This document shows positions 1 through 6,711 of a DNA stretch of 19,074 bases, piece after piece. The DNA is from an uncultured Prevotellaceae bacterium. Lineage in GTDB: Bacteria > Bacteroidota > Bacteroidia > Bacteroidales > Bacteroidaceae. Below the pieces are notes generated by a model. That model did not search any database. It was not told the origin of the DNA and worked only from the letters and a program-made list of their open reading frames with translations. Position numbers and translations under genes: made by a program. The stretch covers positions 1-19,074 of the forward strand of contig CALEPV010000049.1 in NCBI GenBank assembly GCA_937910905.1, read 5' to 3'. Numbering within the stretch: position 1 is the first letter of the stretch; each line of letters opens with the position of its first letter.

Positions 1-114
1 GCAACCGCTCATACGGTACTATGCAGCAATACATGTAACCGCGACAGCTACAGTCTGTAGTGACGTAGCTGCCGCGGTTGAATGGTATGGGTTGCGTCTT
101 CGACGCTACTTATC
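1..114. other. Region downstream of gpmI with two inverted repeats
   Basis: This stretch follows the gpmI stop codon on the minus strand and holds no convincing gene. Two inverted repeats are visible. One is a short hairpin with 5-bp GCGTC/GACGC arms and a 3-base loop at 94-106, just after the stop. The other is larger, with 15-base arms at 37-51 and 65-79 that match at 14 of 15 positions around a 13-base loop. They could end gpmI transcription, but neither is followed by a T-run on the minus strand, so a classical intrinsic terminator is not shown. No tRNA cloverleaf could be folded from it by eye. Confidence 0.4.
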
Positions 115-1632
115 CTAGTCCTGAATCAAGCACTTGCCAGTCATGTCGGCTGGCTGCTCGAGTCCCATGATGTGGAGAAGGGAGGGAGCGACATCGGCCA
201 GGATGCCGTCCTGGACGCGTGCCTGCTTGTTGGTGGTGACGTAGATGAACGGCACGGGGTTGAGCGAGTGGGCTGTGTTGGGGGTGCCGTCGGGGTTGAG
301 GGCATTGTCGGCATTGCCGTGGTCGGCGATGATGATTACCTCGTAGTCGGTGGCCTTGGCTGTCTCAACAACTTCGCCTACGCACTTGTCTACAGCTACG
401 ACTGCCTTCTCAATAGCCTCGTAGACTCCGGTGTGGCCCACCATGTCGCCATTGGCGAAGTTCACGACGATGAAGTCGTACTTGTCCTCCTTGATGGCTG
501 CCACGAGCTTGTCCTTCACCTCGAAGGCGGACATCTCGGGCTTGAGGTCGTAGGTAGCAACCTTGGGGGATGCCACGAGTATGCGGTCCTCGCCCTCGAA
601 TGGTGCCTCGCGGCCGCCGTTGAAGAAGAATGTCACGTGGGCATACTTCTCGGTCTCGGCGGTGTGGAGCTGGGTGAGGCCCTTGCGGGAGAGGTACTCG
701 CCGAGGGTGTCCTCGACGTTCTCCTTCGGGAATAGTATATGCACACCCTTGAAGGATGCATCGTATGGGGTCATGCAGTAGTACTGCAGGCCGGGTATGG
801 TGTGCATTCCCTGCTCGGGCATGTCCTGCTGTGTGAGCACTATGGTGAGCTCCTTGGCGCGGTCGTTGCGGTAGTTGAAGAATATTACCACATCGCCCTC
901 CTTGATGGTACCGTCGACATTGGCGTTGTTGATGGGCTTCACGAACTCGTCGGTCACGCCGTCGGCGTAGCTCATCTCCATGGCGTCGACCATATCCTTG
1001 GCCTGCACGCCCTCGCCGGAGATCAGCAGGTCGTAGGCTATCTTGACGCGCTCCCAGCGCTTATCACGGTCCATGGCGTAGAAGCGGCCTATGATAGAGG
1101 CTATGTGGGCACCTGTCTCGTTGCACTTCTCCTGCAGCTGGGCTATGAAGCCCTTACCGCTCTTGGGGTCTGTGTCGCGGCCATCCATGAAGCAATGGAC
1201 GTAGGTCTCACGCACGTTGTAGGCCTTCGAGATGTCGCAGAGCTTGAACAGGTGGTCGAGCGAGCTGTGCACGCCGCCGTTGGATGTGAGGCCCATGAAG
1301 TGTACGGCCTTGCCCTCGCGCACAGCATACTCGAATGCGCTCTTCACCTCGGCGTTCTCCATGATGGAGTTGTCGCGGCAGGCGCGGTTGATCTTCACGA
1401 GGTCCTGGTACACCACGCGGCCTGCGCCGATGTTGAGGTGACCTACCTCGGAGTTGCCCATCTGTCCGTCGGGCAGGCCTACGTTCTCGCCGCTGGCCTG
1501 CAGCTGGGAGTGAGGGTAGTTCTCGTTAAGGTAATCCATGTAGGGAGTGGGTGTCTGATAGATGACATCGCCCCTGCCCTTATTGCCGATGCCCCATCCG
1601 TCGAGGATCATCAGCATAGCTTTCTTTGCCAT
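115..1632 (-). CDS. gpmI: 2,3-bisphosphoglycerate-independent phosphoglycerate mutase
   Basis: This cytoplasmic glycolytic enzyme interconverts 3- and 2-phosphoglycerate through a phosphoserine intermediate with two Mn ions, and belongs to the alkaline phosphatase superfamily. The protein is 505 residues, close to the usual 500-515. Visible motifs are MLMILDGWGIG (metal ligand D11), GQMGNSEVGHLNIGAGR with the nucleophile S61, GGVHSSLDHL around H122, GRFYAMDRDKRWER near 182-195, NGDMVGHTG (D396, H400) and IIADHGNAD (D437, H438), with a late H455. The open frame runs 132 codons further upstream, but that part is antisense to alaS and has no family resemblance, so the start is MAKKAML at 1632. 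It lies 38 bp after the alaS stop in the same direction and is probably co-transcribed with it. The family assignment is secure. Confidence 0.97.
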   Translation of the reverse strand: MAKKAMLMILDGWGIGNKGRGDVIYQTPTPYMDYLNENYPHSQLQASGENVGLPDGQMGNSEVGHLNIGAGRVVYQDLVKINRACRDNSIMENAEVKSAFEYAVREGKAVHFMGLTSNGGVHSSLDHLFKLCDISKAYNVRETYVHCFMDGRDTDPKSGKGFIAQLQEKCNETGAHIASIIGRFYAMDRDKRWERVKIAYDLLISGEGVQAKDMVDAMEMSYADGVTDEFVKPINNANVDGTIKEGDVVIFFNYRNDRAKELTIVLTQQDMPEQGMHTIPGLQYYCMTPYDASFKGVHILFPKENVEDTLGEYLSRKGLTQLHTAETEKYAHVTFFFNGGREAPFEGEDRILVASPKVATYDLKPEMSAFEVKDKLVAAIKEDKYDFIVVNFANGDMVGHTGVYEAIEKAVVAVDKCVGEVVETAKATDYEVIIIADHGNADNALNPDGTPNTAHSLNPVPFIYVTTNKQARVQDGILADVAPSLLHIMGLEQPADMTGKCLIQD

Positions 1633-1670
1633 ATCTTGAAAATGTATAATGTGAAACGTAAAATGGATAA
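1633..1670. repeat. AT-rich low-complexity spacer between alaS and gpmI
   Basis: The 38-base gap is built from repeated AATGT / AAAATG-type words (for example AAAATGTATAATGTG, then GTAAAATGGATAA). Its composition is sharply AT-rich against the GC-rich genes on both sides. From memory, similar words recur between Bacteroidales genes. I see no -7 promoter element in it, which fits gpmI being read from the alaS transcript. Confidence 0.4.
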
Positions 1671-4307
1671 TTAGGATAGGGCGAGCTCCACGAACTTGTC
1701 GAGTGCTGCGCTCAGGCCGTCGGAGTTCCTGCCTCCGGCTGTTGCGAAGTGGGGTTGTCCGCCGCCACCACCCTGGATGAGCTTGGCTGCCTCGCGTATG
1801 CACAGGCCTACGTTCACTCCGTGCTCCTTGACCAGCGCATCGCTGGCAGCACAGGTGAGCATGGGCTTGCCCTCGCTGACGGAGCCCAGGGCTACAAGGG
1901 CATTGTCGGCATCGGCACGAAGCTGGAAGGCTATGTCCTTCACGGCATCGGCCGGCAGGGGTGACACCCCCTTGAACAGCTTCACGCCGTCGCGCTCGAC
2001 AGCCGCCCGGATGAGCGTCTGCTTCCATTGCTGAGCCTTCTCGTACATGAACGCCTCGACCTGATGCTTCATGTCGTTATTGTCGAGCACCAAGCGCTCC
2101 ACAGCTGCCTTGATATCGGGGGCGCCATTGAACATGGAGCGGAGGGCATCGCCGAGATCCTGCATCTGGTACATCAGGTTCTCCACCTTCTCGCCCGTCA
2201 CGGCCTCGATGCGGCGTATGCCGGCGGCCACGCTACTCTCGCCGACGATCTTCAGCATACCTATCTGGCCCGTGGCTTTCACGTGGCAGCCGCCGCAGAA
2301 CTCAACGCTCGTGCCGAACTGCACCACGCGCACCTTGTCGCCATACTTCTCGCCGAAGAGGGCTATGGCACCCAGCTTCTTGGCTTCCTCAACGGGCACG
2401 TCGCGATGGTCCTGAAGAGGTATGTTCTGGCGTATGCGCTCGTTGACTATGCGCTCCACCTGGCGCAGCTCCTCGGGGGTCACCTTCTGGAAGTGGCTGA
2501 AGTCGAAGCGCAGGCCTTCGGGTCCTACGAGCGAGCCTTTCTGCTCGACGTGTGTGCCAAGCACCTCGCGCAGGGCCTGGTCGAGCAGGTGGGTGGCACT
2601 ATGGTTGGCCTCGCTGGCACGGCGGCGATCGGTATCGACGCAGGCCATGAACTCGGCTTCGGGATGCTCGGGCAGCTTCTTGGCGATATGTACGGTCAGG
2701 CCGTTCTCGCTCTTGGTGTCTATGATGTCTATGGTCTCAGCCTCGTTGACCAGCACACCCTGATCGCCTACCTGTCCGCCCATCTCGGCATAGAACGGTG
2801 TCTGGTCGAGCACGAGCTGGTAGTAGGTCTGCTTCTTCTGCACCACCTTGCGGTAGCGGAGTATGTGGCAGTTGCACTCGGTGGTGTCCCAGCCGAGGAA
2901 GAGGGTGGAACCCTCGGCGGGTGAACCGCCAGGCACGGTCTGCCAGTCGTCGGTCTCCACCTTGGCGGCACCACGGGCGCGCTCCTTCTGCTTCTGCATC
3001 TCGATGTTGAAGGTAGTCTCGTCGACGGTCAAGCCCTGCTCGCGGCAGATGAGCTCCGTCAGGTCGAGCGGGAAGCCGTAGGTGTCGAAGAGCGTGAAGG
3101 CCTGCACGCCGTCTATCTGCGTCTTGCCGCCAGCCTTGGTGTCGGCTATCACGCCGTCCAGGAGGCGTATGCCCGTCTCCAGCGTGCGCAGGAAGCTCTC
3201 TTCCTCCTCCTTCATCACCTTGCCGATGAGCTCCCGCTGGGCAACGAGCTCGGGGTAGGCTCCGCCCATCTCCTCAACGAGTGTGGGCAGCAGCTGGTAC
3301 ATAAAGGCCTTCTTCTGACCAAGGAACGTATAGGCGTAGCGCACGGCACGGCGCAGGATGCGGCGTATCACGTAGCCAGCCTTGGCGTTGCCGGGCAGCT
3401 GGCCGTCGGCAATGGAGAAGCTGACGGCACGGATGTGGTCGGCAATCACGCGCATGGCAACATCCACGTCCTCGGTCTCGCCATACTTCCTGCCCGACAG
3501 ACGCTCTATGGCCTTAATCATGGGCTGGAATACGTCGGTATCATAGTTGGAATGCTTGCCCTGCAACGCGCGCACCAGGCGCTCGAAGCCCATGCCGGTA
3601 TCAATCACATTCATGCCCAGAGGCACAAGCGAGCCGTCGGCCTTGCGCTCGTACTGCATGAACACGATGTTCCATATCTCAATGACCTGCGGGTCGTCCT
3701 TGTTCACCAACTCGCGTCCGGGCACCTTGGCCTTCTCCTCGGGCGTGCGGCTGTCGAGGTGTATCTCCGAGCAGGGACCACATGGGCCTGTGTCGCCCAT
3801 CTCCCAGAAGTTGTCGTGCTTGTTGCCGTTGATGATGTGGTCGGCAGGCACATGCTTCAGCCAGTAGCCGGCAGCCTCGTCGTCGCGCTCCAGGCCTTCC
3901 TCCTTCGAACCCTCGAAGACCGTCACATAGAGGTCCTTGGGGTCGAGGCCGATTACATCTACGAGGTACTCCCATGCCATGTCGATGGCTCCCTCCTTGA
4001 AGTAGTCGCCAAACGACCAGTTGCCGAGCATCTCGAACATGGTGTGGTGGTATGTGTCGTGGCCCACCTCCTCAAGGTCGTTGTGCTTGCCCGACACGCG
4101 CAGGCACTTCTGCGAGTCGGCACGGCGGCGCGGTTCGGGGTCCTTCTGCCCCAGTATGATGTCCTTCCACTGGTTCATACCGGCATTGGTGAACATCAGC
4201 GTGGGGTCGTCCTTGACCACCATCGGAGCCGATGGCACAATGGTGTGTCCATGCTGCTCAAAGTACTTCTTGAATGATTCGCGGATTTCGTTTGCTGTTC
4301 TCAACAT
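1671..4307 (-). CDS. alaS: Alanine--tRNA ligase
   Basis: This enzyme charges tRNA-Ala with alanine and clears mischarged Ser/Gly. The 878 residues match the usual bacterial length (E. coli 876). The N-terminal class II catalytic core includes FTNAGMNQWKDIILG (39-53), the HTMFEMLGNWSFGDYFK stretch (88-104), MGDTGPCGPCSEIH (170-183) and DTGMGFERL (236-244). The editing domain carries the zinc-binding pairs H569/H573 (NHSATHLL) and C671/H675 (CGGCH). The C-terminal DHHA1/C-Ala domain ends with the glycine stretch 846-850 followed by QPHFATAGG. The start MLRTANEIRESFKKYF is the natural family N-terminus. A Bacteroidetes-type -7 box (TACTTTTG) lies 82 bp upstream, within the gap to tsaE, so alaS probably has its own promoter and reads on into gpmI. 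Confidence 0.98.
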   Translation of the reverse strand: MLRTANEIRESFKKYFEQHGHTIVPSAPMVVKDDPTLMFTNAGMNQWKDIILGQKDPEPRRRADSQKCLRVSGKHNDLEEVGHDTYHHTMFEMLGNWSFGDYFKEGAIDMAWEYLVDVIGLDPKDLYVTVFEGSKEEGLERDDEAAGYWLKHVPADHIINGNKHDNFWEMGDTGPCGPCSEIHLDSRTPEEKAKVPGRELVNKDDPQVIEIWNIVFMQYERKADGSLVPLGMNVIDTGMGFERLVRALQGKHSNYDTDVFQPMIKAIERLSGRKYGETEDVDVAMRVIADHIRAVSFSIADGQLPGNAKAGYVIRRILRRAVRYAYTFLGQKKAFMYQLLPTLVEEMGGAYPELVAQRELIGKVMKEEEESFLRTLETGIRLLDGVIADTKAGGKTQIDGVQAFTLFDTYGFPLDLTELICREQGLTVDETTFNIEMQKQKERARGAAKVETDDWQTVPGGSPAEGSTLFLGWDTTECNCHILRYRKVVQKKQTYYQLVLDQTPFYAEMGGQVGDQGVLVNEAETIDIIDTKSENGLTVHIAKKLPEHPEAEFMACVDTDRRRASEANHSATHLLDQALREVLGTHVEQKGSLVGPEGLRFDFSHFQKVTPEELRQVERIVNERIRQNIPLQDHRDVPVEEAKKLGAIALFGEKYGDKVRVVQFGTSVEFCGGCHVKATGQIGMLKIVGESSVAAGIRRIEAVTGEKVENLMYQMQDLGDALRSMFNGAPDIKAAVERLVLDNNDMKHQVEAFMYEKAQQWKQTLIRAAVERDGVKLFKGVSPLPADAVKDIAFQLRADADNALVALGSVSEGKPMLTCAASDALVKEHGVNVGLCIREAAKLIQGGGGGQPHFATAGGRNSDGLSAALDKFVELALS

Positions 4308-4388
4308 GATGTATTTACTATTTGACTATTTACGATTTGTTGTCTGCAGATTATCGGTTTGGCATCTGCGGATTAACGGTTTGGCGTG

Positions 4389-4396
4389 CAAAAGTA
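4389..4396 (-). promoter_or_regulatory. Putative alaS-gpmI promoter (-7 box)
   Basis: Read on the minus strand the sequence is TACTTTTG, an exact fit to the Bacteroidetes -7 consensus TAnnTTTG. It lies in the 135-bp gap between the tsaE stop and the alaS start. No TTG -33 element is seen at the expected 19-21 base spacing, so the box is supported only by its -7 half and its position. The implied leader is roughly 75 bases. Confidence 0.55.
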
Positions 4397-4442
4397 ATGA
4401 TTTCCACGCGAATGGCGGCACTTTTCAGGCATCATTCTTCAC

Positions 4443-4889
4443 TCATGCCTCATCATTGCCCCACTCCAGCGTCCTGGCCTGGGTGGTGCCATCGTGACGT
4501 ATGGTCACATATACCGTCTCGTCCGGCAGGAAGGGGGCGGCCAGCTCAGGCCACTCCATGAAGCAATAGGCATCGTCGGCAAAGTACTCGTCAATGCCCA
4601 GCGCCAGCACATCGTCGGGGTTGCGCAGACGGTAGAAATCGAAGTGGAACACGCGGCGCGGCGCCTCAGGCGATGCCGGTCGGGCTATCCTGTACTCATT
4701 AATTATGGCAAAGGAGGGCGACGTCACGGTCTCCTCCACACCCAGCTGACGGCACAGGGCACGGATGAATGTTGTCTTGCCGGCACCCATGTCGGCATCG
4801 AATGCGAACCAGCGGGCACCAGCATTGAGGCGCAGGAACTCGCTTGCGGCCTGCCCGATTGTGTCTAGTGATGATATCGTGAGTGTCAT
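4443..4889 (-). CDS. tsaE: tRNA threonylcarbamoyladenosine biosynthesis ATPase TsaE
   Basis: TsaE is the P-loop ATPase that works with TsaB and TsaD to form t6A at position 37 of ANN-decoding tRNAs in the cytoplasm. The protein is 148 residues, typical for the family. It has the Walker A motif MGAGKTTF (34-41), the switch-like VTSPSF (55-60), HFDFYRL (82-88), the family's HxDxYRL signature, and MEWPE (111-115). It starts 22 bp after the stop of the DUF554 gene in the same direction, so those two genes probably share a transcript. alaS downstream seems to have a separate promoter. The N-terminus MTLTISSLDTIGQAA is normal for the family. The call is firm; tsaB and tsaD are not in the window. 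Confidence 0.95.
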   Translation of the reverse strand: MTLTISSLDTIGQAASEFLRLNAGARWFAFDADMGAGKTTFIRALCRQLGVEETVTSPSFAIINEYRIARPASPEAPRRVFHFDFYRLRNPDDVLALGIDEYFADDAYCFMEWPELAAPFLPDETVYVTIRHDGTTQARTLEWGNDEA

Positions 4890-4911
4890 ATCTTATATGA
4901 GCTGTGACTAC

Positions 4912-5598
4912 TTATGCCAACAGGGACTTCAGGGCGAAGAAGACTATGGGTACGAACAGAGAGGGGATAAGGTTGAGCGTACGGCAGTCCTTGATGTTCA
5001 GCAGGCTGAGGCCAGAGGCCACGATGAGCGTGCCGCCCACCGTGATGATTTCGGAGATAAGCGCATCGGGGATGACGGGGCCGCACAGCCGGGCCACAAG
5101 GTAGAACATGCCCTGCCAGCAGAACAGCACAGGAGCCGCCCACACCATGCCTATGCCATAGGTGGTGGCCAGCACGGCGCTGGTGATAAGGTCTAGCGTG
5201 GCGTTGGTGTAGAGGAAGGTGTTGTCGCCCTCCAGAGCACTGAGCATAGGTCCGACGATGCTGAACGTGCCTATGCAGTAGAGCAGTATGCCCGTGCTGA
5301 GACCGTGGGCCAGGCCTTCGCCCCGCTTGCCTTTGCCCTCCACCAGCTTCTTGAACCGCCCATCCAGGTCCAATGCAGTACCCGCGAGGCCGCCTATGGC
5401 CAAGCTTACGATGAAGAGCACAGGGTACTGGCTCTGCGGCATGGTGCGCGCCACAGCATTGAAGCCCAGGGCCAGCGATGCCAGTCCCATGGCTGTGAAT
5501 AGCACCGACTGCACCTGCGGCTTGATGCCGCGGCGCAATGTTGCTCCGGCTACAGAGCCGAGAACGATGGTGGCTGTGTTGACTATTGTTCCAAGCAT
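4912..5598 (-). CDS. DUF554 family integral membrane protein
   Basis: This is a 228-residue polytopic inner-membrane protein of the DUF554 (YdfK-like) family, whose function is not established. The N-terminus MLGTIVNTATIVLGSVAGATLRRG, the conserved GTALDLD stretch (near 75), the GLSTGILLYCIGTFSIVGP segment near 100-118 and a final hydrophobic LIPSLFVPIVFFALKSLL span are typical. I count about six hydrophobic segments. The open frame extends 18 codons further upstream, but that would place the start inside the -7 promoter box at 5650-5657. The family start MLGTIVN at 5598 is therefore preferred and gives a leader of about 45 bases. tsaE follows after 22 bp. Family membership is confident, role unknown. 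Confidence 0.88.
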   Translation of the reverse strand: MLGTIVNTATIVLGSVAGATLRRGIKPQVQSVLFTAMGLASLALGFNAVARTMPQSQYPVLFIVSLAIGGLAGTALDLDGRFKKLVEGKGKRGEGLAHGLSTGILLYCIGTFSIVGPMLSALEGDNTFLYTNATLDLITSAVLATTYGIGMVWAAPVLFCWQGMFYLVARLCGPVIPDALISEIITVGGTLIVASGLSLLNIKDCRTLNLIPSLFVPIVFFALKSLLA

Positions 5599-5649
5599 AC
5601 GGTTGTGAATGATGTCGAGTGTGTTTGTGTATGTGCTGTAATTTGGCGG

Positions 5650-5657
5650 CAAAGGTA
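5650..5657 (-). promoter_or_regulatory. Putative promoter of DUF554-tsaE (-7 box)
   Basis: On the minus strand this reads TACCTTTG, a perfect Bacteroidetes -7 element, followed by GCC. It sits about 52 bp before the DUF554 start codon. A clear TTG -33 element at 19-21 bases is not seen. It lies 21 bases from an identical box facing the other way (5679-5686), making a compact divergent pair. Confidence 0.65.
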
Positions 5658-5678
5658 CACATTATTGCAGAAATGCGC

Positions 5679-5686
5679 TACCTTTG
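5679..5686 (+). promoter_or_regulatory. Plus-strand -7 box with no assigned gene
   Basis: The plus strand reads TACCTTTG here, a perfect -7 element directed into the 117-bp gap before the end of the HAD phosphatase gene, which is encoded on the opposite strand. No annotated plus-strand gene follows. A short open frame continues from 5692 to 5847. A TTG lies upstream at 5665-5667, but only 11 bases away, shorter than the usual spacing. The box is clear; that it is an active promoter is inference. Confidence 0.4.
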
Positions 5687-5803
5687 CAGCGTTGAGTGTA
5701 AACAAAACAACGAAGCGCACAGCCAAGCCGCCCTACTTCGACAGTATGAGGACAGGCGGGCAGTACGATGCCACAATCTACGACGGAGCTTTCGGCTATA
5801 CCG

Positions 5804-6490
5804 TCATCCTATGGTTCGGAGAAGAGAAGGTATCTCCTGCGGAGTAGCAGCCAGCATTGTGGCGCCGCTCGCCAGCAGGAAGTCGCGGTCGCGGAATCCC
5901 CACAGCACCGAGATGCAGGGCAGAGAGCAGTTGCGAGCCGTGAGGATGTCCACATCGGAGTCGCCCACATAGACGCACTCGCCTGCCTGAACGCCCAGCT
6001 CATGCATGGCCGCCTCGACCATATCGGGGGCAGGCTTGCGACGCACACCCTCGCGCTCGCCCACAGCCACATCTATCAGTCCGTCGAAGTAATGCCGATG
6101 CAGCTCCATCACGCCGGCCTGCAGCTTGTTGCTCACTATAGCCAGCTTCATGCCGGCTGCACGCAGCTGTCGCAGCAGGTCCTCGATGCCGTCGTAGAGA
6201 CGTGTGTGAACCTCACAATGGTTTATGTAGTACGACTTAAAGAGCGACAGGGTTTGCTCGCAGGCCTGTGAACCGGCATCGGTAGGCAGGGCACGTTCTA
6301 TCAGCTTGCCCACACCATTGCCTACCATCATGCGTATCTCCTCAACCGAATGCTCTGCATAGCCACCTTGCCGCAGAGCCCAGTTGGTAGCCTCGGCAAG
6401 GTCAAGCAGAGTGTCGAGCAGAGTACCGTCGAGGTCGAAGATTACTGCCCGTATAGCGATATCTGGTTCTCGCTCTTTCACCACATCCAT
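5804..6490 (-). CDS. HAD-superfamily phosphatase, phosphoglycolate phosphatase-like
   Basis: This 228-residue cytoplasmic HAD hydrolase of the Gph/PGMB-like subgroup is expected to remove phosphate from a small phosphorylated metabolite. Motif I is VIFDLDGTLLDT with nucleophile D19 and acid/base D21. Motif II is IVSNK (S120), motif III is the lysine in RRKPAPDMV (K152), and motif IV is YVGDSDVDI (D177, D181). The helical cap lies between motifs I and II (about 30-105). A sequence match to phosphoglycolate phosphatase does not prove substrate, since this group includes pyrophosphatases and sugar phosphatases. Its ATG lies inside the last codons of the upstream 61-residue gene, a 13-bp overlap that suggests translational coupling. 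Confidence 0.9.
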   Translation of the reverse strand: MDVVKEREPDIAIRAVIFDLDGTLLDTLLDLAEATNWALRQGGYAEHSVEEIRMMVGNGVGKLIERALPTDAGSQACEQTLSLFKSYYINHCEVHTRLYDGIEDLLRQLRAAGMKLAIVSNKLQAGVMELHRHYFDGLIDVAVGEREGVRRKPAPDMVEAAMHELGVQAGECVYVGDSDVDILTARNCSLPCISVLWGFRDRDFLLASGATMLAATPQEIPSLLRTIG

Positions 6491-6663
6491 TCGCCGTCGT
6501 CGGCATCATTGAAACTTGACTGCTTGACCAGGGCGTCTTCAGGCGAGAGGTCGTCGTCACTGTCGGCATAGACGTTGAGGTCGGTCATAGGCGAGGCCGC
6601 AAGCAGAGAGGCTGCATGAAGCTCAGCGCTGACCGTGAAGGGGGCTTTATATTGTTTTCTCAT
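6478..6663 (-). CDS. 61-residue conserved-style small peptide
   Basis: The predicted peptide begins MRKQYKAPFTVSAELHAASL and ends with an acidic stretch (DSDDD near 37) and an aromatic tail, GEWMW. It has no signal peptide or membrane span. From memory, Prevotella-type genomes encode many short proteins of this shape: basic M-R/K-K-x-Y-x-x-P start, a hydrophobic LLAxSP middle, then an acidic, tryptophan-ending tail. No function is known to me. An in-frame ATG lies 11 codons upstream, but MRKQYKAP is the usual beginning. It lies 48 bp after the DUF3472 gene and overlaps the start of the HAD phosphatase gene by 13 bp, so the three are probably one transcript. Coding status is likely but rests on pattern and context. 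Confidence 0.7.
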   Translation of the reverse strand: MRKQYKAPFTVSAELHAASLLAASPMTDLNVYADSDDDLSPEDALVKQSSFNDADDGEWMW

Positions 6664-6711
6664 TGTTCTGGCTGGTTTATAGGGTGATTCGTGCACAACT
6701 GCCTGGGTGGA

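Noticed and set aside
1..80. Possible tRNA gene in the inverted-repeat region after gpmI
   Set aside because: No T-loop consensus, anticodon stem or CCA-compatible acceptor stem can be arranged on either strand.
739..1674. Long plus-strand open frame of 311 codons opposite gpmI
   Set aside because: It is antisense to a clear phosphoglycerate mutase, has the biased composition of a mirror frame and matches no family.
1633..2028. N-terminal extension of gpmI by 132 codons
   Set aside because: The extension overlaps alaS out of frame and looks nothing like a mutase; the family N-terminus begins at 1632.
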